64,000 bases of DNA, taken from NCBI RefSeq assembly GCF_947504105.1, contig NZ_CANNGP010000027.1, positions 1 to 64,000 of the forward strand. The letters run 5' to 3'. A program made the position numbers and the translations under genes. Below the pieces are notes generated by a model that was given only the letters and a program-made list of their open reading frames with translations, was not told the origin of the DNA and did no database searches. This document shows, one piece after another, positions 1 to 8,734 of this stretch. Every line of letters begins with the position of its first letter. Positions within the stretch are counted from its first letter, which is position 1. This DNA comes from an uncultured Tateyamaria sp. GTDB taxonomy: Bacteria; Pseudomonadota; Alphaproteobacteria; Rhodobacterales; Rhodobacteraceae.

Positions 1-465
1 TGACCGCAACCATAACAACAGAAAGAAACAGGAACGGATTCTACACCTGAACGGCCCGGATTAGGGGGCTGGGTCACTCGTCGTCGATGACGCGACGCCC
101 GAGGGCCTCGGTTTTTAAGCCGTGGCTCATCGTAGTCTTTCTCATCGTCCACTCCCTTATGATGATGAGCCAAGAACACCTTCTAAGAAACTCACCTGAA
201 TTGGGCAAGAAGCGCTGACGTCAAACACTACAGGGTACTGCTGATTTGTACGTAGATCTTAGAAAATTTTCCGGTGGGCAATAAGAACTGCAAACGATGA
301 GAGGTCTTGATGATGAGTGACTTTGAGAGCAGACCCCCGACAGAACACCTTCACCGGACGGAAATACTGTGCCCGCAGAATACCTATCTACAAAACAGGA
401 AAAAATTGGGACGGAACTGAATCAAGAAGGTCTGACAATCTTAAGCTGATTAATGGATCTGGAAC
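1..465. other. AT-rich left-edge stretch without a convincing gene
   Basis: No recognisable gene is seen here. The only candidate is a 23-codon reading frame on the minus strand at 74-145, with GGGAG upstream of its ATG. Its product begins MRKTTMSHGLKTEALG and matches no family I know. Base composition is clearly more AT-rich than the DNA right of 3.5 kb, as in the neighbouring HAD gene. This fits the edge of an acquired segment. Confidence 0.4.
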
Positions 466-978
466 CTAAAAGAGAAATTCATCATATGTTTCGCTACCTA
501 CAGTGTCCAGCCATTCTGCAATGGCCTGAAAATCACTTGTCGTCGCACCCTCCTCCCCCTCATTTGATACAAGGCGATAATTTCCCTCACCATTATGAAG
601 ATCGGACTGTTTCCACGCATCGATATTGGTTTGACGATCGTCCAAAAATAGATATTCGCGATTATTTCCATAGTCGTTATAAATTTCATTAAATTCGTCG
701 AGCTTATCCCCTGTGTTATAGTAGATGGATGTAAAGGAGTCTTCGATGCCAGCATCCTCCAATCCGTCGGTGATGTTACTCAGGTCAGAATTAGCGCTCA
801 CAATGATAAAAGTTGCATCGCCCGAAAAATCTTCAAAAAACTCCCTTGCTGCGTCGTTGACCGTATCCGAACCTGGGCCTTCGTCCAGCGTTCTATCCCA
901 GTCAAATATAACGACAGGGGCGCCGTCAGACGTGCTACATCGTTCGTTGTTACCCAGTTTTCCATTTATTACTGCCAT
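466..978 (-). CDS. HAD-superfamily phosphatase-like protein
   Basis: The 170-residue product has the HAD motif set in order. Motif I is FDWDRT (DxDxT, about residues 25-30), motif II a Ser in FIIVSANS, motif III a Lys after YNTGD, and motif IV the acidic pair in LFLDDRQ. This implies a Mg-dependent phosphotransferase or phosphatase; the substrate cannot be told. An ATG seven codons upstream exists, but AAGGGAG lies inside that extension about 10 nt before the chosen ATG. The gene is AT-rich and rich in Asp, Glu and Asn, unlike its neighbours, and stands alone beside an insertion sequence, so it is probably acquired. It has no cap domain. Confidence 0.6.
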   Translation of the reverse strand: MAVINGKLGNNERCSTSDGAPVVIFDWDRTLDEGPGSDTVNDAAREFFEDFSGDATFIIVSANSDLSNITDGLEDAGIEDSFTSIYYNTGDKLDEFNEIYNDYGNNREYLFLDDRQTNIDAWKQSDLHNGEGNYRLVSNEGEEGATTSDFQAIAEWLDTVGSETYDEFLF

Positions 979-1021
979 TGTTTTAGGCTCCCTTAACAAT
1001 ATCAGTAAAAATGGCTTAACA

Positions 1022-1072
1022 CGCTCTTAGATTGATTTCCAGCGGACATCGATCTAATATAAATTTCAGCGG
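1022..1072. repeat. imperfect direct repeat upstream of the HAD gene
   Basis: Two 23-24 bp copies, at 1022-1045 and 1050-1072, both start CG, share a TCTwA core and end in TTTCCAGCGG or TTTCAGCGG. They lie 45-95 bp upstream of the HAD start, in promoter position for that minus-strand gene. They could be a paired regulator site. No regulator gene is adjacent. Confidence 0.4.
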
Positions 1073-1212
1073 AAGTATACCGAGCAATTAAAAATATATA
1101 ATTAAATCAGGTGGTTAATTGCGCCAGACGCCTGATGCTCATCGCCAGAATAGTGTGACAGTCTCGTAGTGGGAAACACAAAAGAGCCCCATCAGAGGGT
1201 TCCTGCACAGAA

Positions 1213-1240
1213 TTTCGCTAAGAGAAAACTTTTAGCGAAA
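1213..1240. repeat. inverted repeat TTTCGCTAA/TTAGCGAAA
   Basis: A perfect 9-bp stem (1213-1221 with 1232-1240) has a 10-nt loop. It has no T-tract, so it is not a clear terminator. It lies in the 340-bp gap between the HAD promoter region and the insertion sequence. Nothing else is recognisable in that gap. Confidence 0.4.
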
Positions 1241-1312
1241 ACTTGCGGGAGTTGAGTGCGGCTCAATGCAAAAAGACCGTGAGCGATAGGGTGGACGCCC
1301 ATTCAACAGTTT

Positions 1313-2129
1313 CTAGGCTCAGGATGCATTGATTTTTGGCTCACGTTATGACTCGCGATTGCCCAAAACGGAACTGTAGCATGTCTGATCGACGAACAAA
1401 TGTTGAAGCTCAAGCCATTCTTTCCCAAGTTGCCGCGGCAAACCTCGCATTGATGATAAGCGTGTTCTGAGTGGGATTATTTTCATCAATCGCAATGGCT
1501 TACGGTGCCGGGATGTGCCGGCTGAATATGGCCAGCCCAAGGCTCTTTACAGCCGCTGGAAGCGGTGGAGCGAAAAAGGTATCTTCGCCCGAATGTTGCT
1601 GGAACTGGCAGATCAGAGCGGTGAGACAGAGACGCTGATGATCGACGCAACCCAACTCAAAACCCACCGCACAGCCTCCAACCTGGGGCAGGAAAAGGGG
1701 GGGCGTGGCCGCCTGATTGGTCGAACCAAGGGTGGCATGAACTCGAAACTGCATGCCGTCACGGATGCGATTGGCCGACCCATGCGCCTGTTTTTGACGG
1801 CTGGACAGCGCAGCGATTACATCGGAGCGCGGGCGCTGCTGAGCAGCTTGCCATCCGCCAAACACATGCTGGCAGATCGCGGTTATGATGCGGATTGGTA
1901 TCGCCAAGCCCTTGAAGGCAAGGGCATCAAACCCTGTATCCCGTCTCAGAAGGGTCGCAAGGTTCCGATCCCGCACGATACGAAAAACGCCACAAAATCG
2001 AGAACAGCTTTGCCCACATCAAGGACTGGCGGCGGGTGGCAACGCGATACGACAGATGCCCAAAGGTCTTCCTCTCAGCAATCGCACTCGTCGCAATCGT
2101 TATTTACTGGTTATGAGTCCTGAGCCTAG
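1313..2129 (+). mobile_element. IS5-family (IS427-type) insertion sequence, degenerate
   Basis: The element proper is about 1317-2125 (809 bp). Its ends are inverted: the left reads GCTCAGGATGCAT, and the right reverse-complements to GCTCAGGACTCAT. Each end is flanked outside by CTAG (1313-1316 and 2126-2129), consistent with the CTAG/TA target preference known for this group. Length and a single transposase frame also match. The transposase is frameshifted twice, so the copy is probably immobile unless helped in trans. Confidence 0.8.
1385..2116 (+). pseudogene. IS427-type transposase, frameshifted
   Basis: The best open stretch starts at 1515 and reads a typical DDE transposase, including the WKRWSEKGIFARML region, MIDATQLKTHRTAS and LADRGYDADWY. 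Its N-terminal part (LIDEQMLKLKPFFPK, from 1385) is in another frame; an extra base near 1428-1432 separates it from RIDDKRVLSGIIFINRNGLR. The C-terminal DDE end (HKIENSFAHIKDWRRVATRY, ending YWL at 2116) is in a third frame after about 1965-1980. No ATG in the first frame is obvious. I read this as decay. Programmed frameshifting is known in some IS5 members but would not explain two separate slips. Confidence 0.8.
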
Positions 2130-2361
2130 CGCCGACTACCGCCGCACGTCTGGGGGGTCACAGGTAAGATTTTAATTTTATCATCCATATGAGACAGCGA
2201 ATTTCGATGATCGCCGGGCTCTTGGAAACTGGTCTATTGTATCTCAAGAGGAGCCCCTTACCGATAGTTCTGGTGATGGTTTGGATGTAGATCAATGAAC
2301 CTTGCCCCAGTGTCAGAAATTGGAATTTGTCTTAGCCCCATAAAACTGTGCCAAAGTTGAC
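2130..2361. other. no gene seen
   Basis: This 230-bp AT-rich stretch lies between the insertion sequence and the mobilisation-gene remnants. No convincing coding frame, RNA or repeat is visible. Confidence 0.5.
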
Positions 2362-2763
2362 TTAGCTTTGGAGGCTGGATTTATGGCGCGGATACGACGA
2401 TTGGCTGCGCCTTTCAATCGGCCCGAATTTCCCATCTTCATTCCTTTTCAAGAGGGGTTTCTGCCCGAACGATTCGACGGCTCGTTCTTTTCCGAACTTC
2501 GTGAGGCTGATCCAGTCTGTGGTACCGCGCTTTGTTGTCTTTGCGTAACGCGACGCGAAGAATACATCGCCCCCGTATCTGCCTTCCTCATCGCGATCAA
2601 GACGCCCACGAGACACTGCTCGGCCCCCCGTGCGTTTGGTTCACAAATTCGACCGCCTGATCGAGGATCATCTGCTCAGTCTCTGGAGTGATGTCGAGAT
2701 CCGTTGGGAACTGCAGAAAGGCATGACGTGCGACCGTGGATGCACCCTTGTCAAAGGGAGACC
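2362..2763 (-). pseudogene. plasmid mobilisation/recombination (Mob/Pre-type) protein remnant
   Basis: Read on the minus strand from about 2763, the frame gives FDKGASTVARHAFLQFPTDL, then TPETEQMILDQAVEFVNQTH. A frameshift near 2620-2640 follows, then RGRLDRDEEGRYGGDVFF and TKRGTTDWISLTKFGKERAV. From memory this segment resembles plasmid recombination/mobilisation proteins of Rhodobacteraceae plasmids. The true N-terminus is missing and the C-terminus runs into unrelated sequence near 2400. The family assignment is from recall and is moderate. Confidence 0.5.
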
Positions 2764-3004
2764 CGCTATCCGTTTTGGGTCCCTCCTGCGGATTCCCAAA
2801 ACAGCGGGTGAGAGGAGCATCCCCTCAACCCCAGCACTCCGGCTTCCGGCCTGCGCGGATCTTCGATCCTTGCGAGCCGTCCTGGTGGACGGCACAAAAC
2901 CCTCTCCTCCCCTGCCTTGTGGCGGGCAATGTTGGTGCGGATTTTGCGGGGAGTCCGGACAGCTTGGAGACCTCAAATGTCGGGGGGCGGCTCAAGGCGC
3001 GGCG

Positions 3005-3505
3005 GTGCTGATCAAGTTCTTCCCCAATGGCAAGGGCGCGGGGCCGGTTGGCTATCTCGTGGCCGAGCACGTGCTGGCCGACAGCAACCGCGACCTGATC
3101 CGCGACGCGGACGGCAAGCCCATGACCGTCACCCGCGACCCGCTGCACGAAGTGCTGTGCGGCAATCCCGAGCGTACCGAGGCGCTGACCGACGCCAGTG
3201 GACCTACCGCGCTGGCGTGATCAGCTTCGCCGCCACCGACGCCCCGACCGAGAAACAGTAGGCCGAGGTCATAGACCGGTTCGAGCTTCACTTCGGCGCA
3301 CTGCGCCTGGAGTTGACCTCGGGCCGGAGCCTGAATATCGCGCCGCCCGGATACTAGAACGCTTTCGACTCCTTGCGTGACGTGATGAATCAGCGCCACG
3401 GCTGGTCTGATGGAGCGTACTCAAGAGGTCCGCGATATCATCGAGAGCCCAACACGCGCATAAGGCCGCGACGGGTTGCAAGCTTGTATTCTGGATCAGG
3501 TTATC
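3005..3505 (+). pseudogene. plasmid relaxase/mobilisation nuclease remnant
   Basis: The frame starts VLIKFFPNGKGAGPVGYLVA and continues through NRDLIRDADGKPMTVTRDPL and GNPERTEALTDA. It then shifts frame near 3195 to QWTYRAGVISFAATDAPTEK and stops. Later pieces read LELTSGRSLNIAPPGY and AFDSLRDVMNQRHGW. This is the N-terminal domain of a relaxase common on Roseobacter plasmids. An internal deletion follows DRFE, removing the segment that normally carries the metal-binding HxH region, and several stops follow. With the Mob-like remnant on the other strand, it marks a dead mobilisable element. Confidence 0.7.
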
Positions 3506-3566
3506 CTGCGAAGGATACATGTAAAATGCCATTTTGAGGACATCTGCACGGATGTCAGATCGGTCG

Positions 3567-4538
3567 TCATGGCCGGTGCACGGGTGTCAAAACCGCCACT
3601 GAAAACCGGTCGCTTGCATCCGTGTGACGTGCTGCCACGTCCCAACCCGCACTGAGCGCGAGGTTGCGCAGACTGTCTGGCGTGTACTTGCGTGCGGCGC
3701 TGACATGGATAGCTTCCTGCGCCTCAAATGTGATTGCCTGTCCGGCAAGCGTAACCACCTGCTCGTGGCTCGAAACAAGCTGCATGTCGATCCGCGCAAG
3801 CGCCGGATTCCAACTCGCCCTGTATTTGAATGCATCGATATTGAAGTTTGCCTGTGCTTCTCTGTTAAGCCGCACCAGAATATTTCTGATGAACTGCGCG
3901 GTGACCCCTTGGGCATCGTCATATGCTGCCACAAGCGCGCTTGTGTCCTTCACCATATCCATCCCCACGATGAATGCGCCAATCCCACCCCATGCACGTA
4001 CGCCTTCCAACAGCGCCTGTGCCCGGTCGGGCGCAAGGTTGCCAATCGTTGATCCAGGGAAAAAGCCAACCTTGGGGGTTGTAGCAAGTTCTCTGGGAAG
4101 TGCGACCGGAGCGGAAAAATCCGCAACCACGGGAACGATGCTCAGCCTTGGGTAACGGGTTCGAAGATCGCCCGCCGTCTCCAGCAGAAAATCACGTGAG
4201 ATATCGATGGGCACGTAGGCACCGAAGTGCCTTCCAGCATTCAGTAGTGTTCGTGTTTTGACAGACGCGCCTGACCCCAGCTCGACAAGCGCACCATTGG
4301 CGGGGACAAGTCCAGACAGTGCTGCGGCGTTGTCGTGCAGAATGCCTGCTTCCGTTCTCGTGGGGTAATACTCGGGCAATTGAGTGATCTGTTCGAACAG
4401 TGCGCTGCCATGATGGTCGTATAGCCATTTAGGGCTGAGCGACTTGCTGGACGCGGTGAGGCCGTTAAGTGCGTCCGCAATCAAAGCGTCGGTTTCTGTC
4501 AAATTCACTGCCGGAATCCGGAGTACGCCGTCCATCAT
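3567..4538 (-). CDS. egtD: L-histidine N-alpha-methyltransferase EgtD
   Basis: The 323-residue SAM-dependent enzyme trimethylates histidine to hercynine, the first step of ergothioneine synthesis. Family signatures are SPKWLYDHHGSALFEQIT, LPEYYPTRTE, the SAM-site VELGSGASVKTRTLL and GFFPGSTIGNL, all in order; the length is typical. The ATG lies in the overlap ATGATG with the egtB stop (TGA), so the two genes are translationally coupled with egtB first. Reading further upstream would run through egtB in another frame and is not credible. Confidence 0.93.
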   Translation of the reverse strand: MMDGVLRIPAVNLTETDALIADALNGLTASSKSLSPKWLYDHHGSALFEQITQLPEYYPTRTEAGILHDNAAALSGLVPANGALVELGSGASVKTRTLLNAGRHFGAYVPIDISRDFLLETAGDLRTRYPRLSIVPVVADFSAPVALPRELATTPKVGFFPGSTIGNLAPDRAQALLEGVRAWGGIGAFIVGMDMVKDTSALVAAYDDAQGVTAQFIRNILVRLNREAQANFNIDAFKYRASWNPALARIDMQLVSSHEQVVTLAGQAITFEAQEAIHVSAARKYTPDSLRNLALSAGWDVAARHTDASDRFSVAVLTPVHRP

Positions 4539-5797
4539 GATACGTCCCGTGCCAGGCGCAGGCCCAGCATTTGCCAACGTTGATGCGGATAGAAGAATGT
4601 GCGGTAAGTCGGCCGCATCTGTTCGCGCGGTGTCGCGCAGGATCCACCGCGCAACACGCGCTGGTTCACCATGAACTTGCCGTTGTATTCGCCAAGTGCC
4701 CCTTCGGGTGGCTGAAATCCCGGGTACGGGCCAAAGTCCGACGCCGTCCATTCCCACACATCGCCCCATATGCCGGGGCCGGGCAATGGACGTAGCGCGC
4801 CGGTCGCGCGTGCGTTCCCCATCAAGTTGCCTTCGATCAGTGTGTCGCAAAAGGCAAGCTCGTGCTCGGCCTCGGTTGGTAAGCGTCCACCCGCCCATCG
4901 CGCAAATGCTTCGGCTTCGTAGTAGCTGACATGCACAACTGCTGCATCAAGGGCGACGGGTTGCGGACCCCGCAGGGTGAAGGTCCACCATTCATCGTCC
5001 TGTCGCCACCAATATAGTGGGTGTGACCACTTTTCTCGCTGAGCGACAGCGTGCCCTTCCATCAACCAATGCCGGGTGTCGTCATAGCCGCCGTCCGTCA
5101 TGAACGCGATCCAGTCCCGGTTTGTGACGGGACGATCGGCGATGTCGAAAGGGGCAAGATAGGTCTTGTGCCGTGGCCCCTCGCAATCATAGGCAAAACC
5201 GGCACCGTCATGCCCGATTTCGACAAGACCGCCATTGTGTCTGGTAAAGGTCAGCGGAACTTCGGATGAGACGGGAAGTGGTTCGGGGTCTTTGTAGACA
5301 GGCAGAAGTGGATTGAAGCTGAGCCCGTGCAGCACATCCGTCACCAGCAGCTCCTGATGTTGCATCTCGTGGTGGCAACCCAGTTCGACCAGAGCGGCAA
5401 TGTCATCGGCATCATCACGAGAACTTGCGAGCAGATCTGCCACGCTGTCCTCGACATGTGCGCGGTATGATTCCACGTCTTGCACGCCGGGACGCGACAC
5501 CAATCCACGCCTGTCGCGGGCATGACGCGGACCAGCTTGGGTGTAGTATGAGTTGAACAGGAACGCGAAACGATCATCCGGCGATGTGTAGCCTGGCATC
5601 CTTGGTTTCAGAATGAACTCTTCGAAGAACCATGTGGTATGAGCCAGATGCCATTTTGCCGGTGACGCGTCTTCCATGCTTTGCAGCATCATGTCTTCGG
5701 CGGTGAGCGGAGCGGCCAGCGCATCGGTGCGCGCGCGCGTGCGGGAAAACAGGTCCACTACCTTGTTTGGAGCCAGAGATGAGGAGAGGGGGGTCAT
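4535..5797 (-). CDS. egtB: ergothioneine sulfoxide synthase EgtB
   Basis: The 420-residue non-haem iron enzyme joins hercynine to a thiol donor and inserts oxygen. The N-terminal DinB-like domain has the iron ligands: one His in WHLAHTTWFFEE (about H50) and HxxxHQE in CHHEMQHQEL (about H143, H147). The C-terminal FGE/sulfatase-modifying fold ends in LRGGSCATPREQMRPTYR and FYPHQRWQMLGLRLA. The chosen start (MTPLSSSL) has AAGGAA about 13 nt upstream. egtD follows directly. No egtA or egtC is nearby, as in many alphaproteobacteria, so the thiol donor is not shown. Confidence 0.93.
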   Translation of the reverse strand: MTPLSSSLAPNKVVDLFSRTRARTDALAAPLTAEDMMLQSMEDASPAKWHLAHTTWFFEEFILKPRMPGYTSPDDRFAFLFNSYYTQAGPRHARDRRGLVSRPGVQDVESYRAHVEDSVADLLASSRDDADDIAALVELGCHHEMQHQELLVTDVLHGLSFNPLLPVYKDPEPLPVSSEVPLTFTRHNGGLVEIGHDGAGFAYDCEGPRHKTYLAPFDIADRPVTNRDWIAFMTDGGYDDTRHWLMEGHAVAQREKWSHPLYWWRQDDEWWTFTLRGPQPVALDAAVVHVSYYEAEAFARWAGGRLPTEAEHELAFCDTLIEGNLMGNARATGALRPLPGPGIWGDVWEWTASDFGPYPGFQPPEGALGEYNGKFMVNQRVLRGGSCATPREQMRPTYRTFFYPHQRWQMLGLRLARDVS

Positions 5798-5888
5798 GAT
5801 GGCGAAGTTCCTTGAGTGGCTAAGGGTGCGTTCATCTGATCTGTTTGTCTGAGCCCATGTTGTCAGGAATTGGCGATAGAACCACAGG

Positions 5889-5906
5889 CTACACAGGAAA
5901 GTGTAG
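5889..5906. promoter_or_regulatory. inverted repeat CTACAC-N6-GTGTAG between egtB and lysR
   Basis: A perfect 6-bp inverted repeat with a 6-bp spacer sits in the 186-bp divergent gap between egtB and the LysR gene. The position suits an operator for the LysR protein acting on itself and on egtBD. No classical T-N11-A spacing is evident, so the assignment is inferred from position. Confidence 0.35.
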
Positions 5907-5983
5907 TGCGTTGATTTTCTGTGCGATGCAGCGAATAGTTCAGCATGGCGGATCGGCAACGATCCGCTTGGATGGAGGTCGCA

Positions 5984-6853
5984 ATGAATTGGGATCACAT
6001 GCGCATCTTGCTGGCACTTCATCGGGCGGGCAGCTTGCGCGGCGCGGCGAGCGCGTTGAAAGTCAACCATGCCACTGTCGCAAGGGCATTGGAGGGCGCG
6101 GAGCACAGTCTTGGCACCCGATTGTTTGATCGATCAGCACGCGGTTTAACCTTGACCCAACCCGGTGAGTTGTTGCTGCCACATGCCCAGGAAATGGAGC
6201 GGCGGATGCTGGAAGTGCAGCGCCGCCTGACTGGATTGGACAGTGTTCCCAGTGGCACCGTGCGCGTCAGTTTGCCGCCGTCTTTCGTGCACATGTTCTT
6301 TGTGTCGGTCTTGGCAGAGTTTACGGTGCTTTATCCCGACATCCGTATCGAGGCAGTTGCGACCAACAAAATCTCCGACCTGTCGCGGCAGGAGGCCGAT
6401 GTGTCCATCCGTGTTGCAAAAAAGATCGATGATGATCTGGTGGGGCGCAGGATGGTTGATTACGTCAATGCGGCCTTTGCCACGCCTGATTACATTGCTG
6501 CCCATCCTGATCTGGCATCCTCGAACGGCGAAGGGGCGCATTGGATCGGATGGGGCGCGAATGACACGTGGATTGCTCAGACCCCGATGCCCAAGGCCAA
6601 ACCACGCCATAGGTTGCCGGAAGTCTTCATGCAGACCGAGGCATCGGCTGCAGGACTGGGGATGGCGTGGGTCCCGGCCTTTCTAGGGGATGTGCACCCT
6701 GATCTGGTGCGCGTGCCGGGCGTACCAGTTGGTCCGGGGCGAAGCATCTGGGTCTTGATGCATGGCGATCTTCGCCGCACCGCGCGTGTGCGTGCATTTG
6801 TAGATTTCGTTACAGATTGGATCGCCGCGCGCCGGTCAATGTTTACCGCGTAG
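5984..6853 (+). CDS. LysR-family transcriptional regulator
   Basis: The 289-residue protein has an N-terminal winged helix (WDHMRILLALHRAGSLRGAA, residues about 2-60) and a C-terminal LysR substrate domain. The ATG at 5984 follows GGAGG at a good distance; an upstream in-frame ATG at 5945 has no better site. It is divergent from egtBD and may control it. Its 3' end overlaps the convergent DUF5666 gene by about 11 bp. The effector is unknown. Confidence 0.85.
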   Translation: MNWDHMRILLALHRAGSLRGAASALKVNHATVARALEGAEHSLGTRLFDRSARGLTLTQPGELLLPHAQEMERRMLEVQRRLTGLDSVPSGTVRVSLPPSFVHMFFVSVLAEFTVLYPDIRIEAVATNKISDLSRQEADVSIRVAKKIDDDLVGRRMVDYVNAAFATPDYIAAHPDLASSNGEGAHWIGWGANDTWIAQTPMPKAKPRHRLPEVFMQTEASAAGLGMAWVPAFLGDVHPDLVRVPGVPVGPGRSIWVLMHGDLRRTARVRAFVDFVTDWIAARRSMFTA

Positions 6854-7811
6854 GGACTGCGCGCGCGCGTTCCCCCGAGAGCGATGCAGCGCTACTCTTG
6901 CCATTGGCCGGACGCAGGAGCGATGCCCGCTGGCCTTGCGCCTCGGGCACCAATACAGCGCGACGTGCAACGAAACGGCCAGTGTAGGGGCCAAAATAGA
7001 CCGCGCGATTTTCGGCAAAACCACCCAGTTGCAGCCGCTGATCAAAGCTGTGGCCTAGGCCTGCCAGACGGAAGCCAGGTGCCCCAGCAACCTGTTCAAG
7101 ATACCCCTCAACCGACAATTGCCGCAGGATGTTGCCGCCTTCGCGGAAGCGTCCGAACCGCAGCGACGTTGCTTGCAGTGTGCCGTGCGTGAACTGCCCC
7201 TTTGCAACAACGAACTGCCCGGCGATCAGGCTTTGTCCCCTGGGTGGGGCGACCGGTGTTTGACCAATACTCCAACCCGCTGCCGCCGATCCCTCGAGAA
7301 CGCCTGAAATACTATCCGCCTTGCCGGGCGCACGTTGCATCAGGCTTGTTTGTACCGACCCGTCTGCCTGCCAAATCCCGCTCACCGTTACACGCTCGCC
7401 GACAAGCACGGCGACACCTGCAGTTTCAACAACCGGGGTACTGTTTACGGAATAGCCTGATCCTTGCCGCAACAGCACGCCTGTAAGTGGATCATCGATA
7501 TCGATGCGCTGTGCTTCGAACCGGCCCAGCCTTGCGCGGGCCAGCATTGTGAGTGTGCGGCCGGGTACCAGCAACGTATCGTTGGTGCGTTTGTTTGCAG
7601 AAAAAATGCGGGTAGAGGATGTCACTTCGACCCGTAGACCGTTCACAAGCACGCTGCCCGAGCCAGTCATCAGGCCAACAATGCCAGTACCACCAATCCC
7701 GCCCTCGAATGGGTCATCGCTCAACTGGGATGTTGAGATGGCCGGGGAACACGCTGCTGCTGCAGTGCCGCCCAAGAGGCCAAGCGTGTGCCGTCTGGTC
7801 AAGCGTGTCAC
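6843..7811 (-). CDS. DUF5666-type lipoprotein
   Basis: The 322-residue product starts from GTG and overlaps the preceding gene's stop (GTGA). It has a twin-arginine-like start (RRHTLGLL) followed by a lipobox-type TAAAAC, suggesting an exported lipoprotein. The rest is repeated beta-rich modules (GSVLVNGLRVEV, LTGVLLRQGSGYSVN, VSGIWQADGSVQTS, VEGYLEQVAGAPGF), as in DUF5666 proteins. Function is unknown. It is the second gene of an operon with the DUF6502 gene. Confidence 0.75.
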   Translation of the reverse strand: MTRLTRRHTLGLLGGTAAAACSPAISTSQLSDDPFEGGIGGTGIVGLMTGSGSVLVNGLRVEVTSSTRIFSANKRTNDTLLVPGRTLTMLARARLGRFEAQRIDIDDPLTGVLLRQGSGYSVNSTPVVETAGVAVLVGERVTVSGIWQADGSVQTSLMQRAPGKADSISGVLEGSAAAGWSIGQTPVAPPRGQSLIAGQFVVAKGQFTHGTLQATSLRFGRFREGGNILRQLSVEGYLEQVAGAPGFRLAGLGHSFDQRLQLGGFAENRAVYFGPYTGRFVARRAVLVPEAQGQRASLLRPANGKSSAASLSGERARAVPTR

Positions 7812-8656
7812 TGGTCTTGGACCTTTTCTTCTGCATCTGCCGCGTCTTCCCGGTAGAAGTAAATGCCCAGTCGGTAGCGTTGTCGAGGGCCATCGTTCCC
7901 CTTGCTGGCACGGTGGAGGTCGCTCGACTGCTTGTTCAGATCTTCAAGCAGGGTCTGGGCTTGCGCACGTGCTGCCGTTTCGACGGCGTCCACGGCATCG
8001 GGGGGCAGTTGATTATAGAACACCGCGCGTTCAAAGAACGGTGGGGTGTCAGCAAGCAGGTTTTCTGTTGCCGCTGCCAGATGGTCGCCCACATTTGCGG
8101 CAAAGAATGCTTCTTTATCCGGAGTGTTGCCAGTGCCAACGATTGCCTCAGCCTCCAGGCGCAACAAGCCATCCCTGCTTTCGGTTATTAGACCCGCGTT
8201 CTGCAATTCATCCAGCACCGTGCGCGGCCGCACATCCCGACTGACGGATCGGACCAGTGCCTCGAAGCTCAGCGCGTTGTCCGCTTGCCGAGGCAATAGA
8301 ACTGGTGTGCCGTTGCTGTCCGAGAATTCCGGCGCAGACATCCATTGTCCGATTACCGTCGCCAGCAGGGCGCTGTTGCGGCGTGTCTGCCCGGTCGCAT
8401 CGCTGCCCTCTGCCTTTATGGTGCGAATGTCCTTGCGGTGCACGCCTGTCAAAAGGGCAATTCTGCTGTCGGTCAAAGGTTTGTCATCAAGGCGGAATGA
8501 CTCTTCAGCAACCTCGACATAGACCCGTTTCAGCAAGCCGTAGATTGCTGGGGCCGTCAAACCGCGCACAATCATTGTGCGCACCAGTGGTCGCAGTAAC
8601 CCCCTGAGAACACGCATAAATGCGTCGGATGCGTTGGTTTGCTTGCCTCTTGCCAT
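7808..8656 (-). CDS. DUF6502-family protein
   Basis: The 282-residue soluble protein has an N-terminal region LRGLLRPLVRTMIVRGLTAP followed by a helix-turn-helix-like stretch (TDSRIALLTGVHRKDIRTI, about residues 55-75). Its middle and C-terminal parts are characteristic of DUF6502. The start MARGKQ was chosen as the first ATG after the promoter-like gap; extension upstream would run through two palindromes. A DNA-binding role is plausible but unproven. It overlaps the DUF5666 lipoprotein gene by 4 nt and is divergent from the fasciclin gene. Confidence 0.7.
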   Translation of the reverse strand: MARGKQTNASDAFMRVLRGLLRPLVRTMIVRGLTAPAIYGLLKRVYVEVAEESFRLDDKPLTDSRIALLTGVHRKDIRTIKAEGSDATGQTRRNSALLATVIGQWMSAPEFSDSNGTPVLLPRQADNALSFEALVRSVSRDVRPRTVLDELQNAGLITESRDGLLRLEAEAIVGTGNTPDKEAFFAANVGDHLAAATENLLADTPPFFERAVFYNQLPPDAVDAVETAARAQAQTLLEDLNKQSSDLHRASKGNDGPRQRYRLGIYFYREDAADAEEKVQDQ

Positions 8657-8672
8657 CCTCCAACAATACCGC

Positions 8673-8693
8673 GCGTGGAAATTTTTTCCACGC
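8673..8693. promoter_or_regulatory. palindrome GCGTGGAAA-TTT-TTTCCACGC
   Basis: A perfect 9-bp inverted repeat with a 3-bp spacer lies 17 bp upstream of the DUF6502 start. It matches a second palindrome 60 bp away. Position and symmetry suggest an operator for the DUF6502 operon. Confidence 0.6.
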
Positions 8694-8734
8694 AAAACCT
8701 TGAAATCGCATTGGCCTGCGTCATTTCGTCTTGC

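Noticed and set aside
2736-3261. Several 90-200-codon plus-strand frames around the mobilisation remnants
   Set aside because: Only segments of them match relaxase sequence, in shifting frames. They are fragments of a pseudogene, not intact genes.
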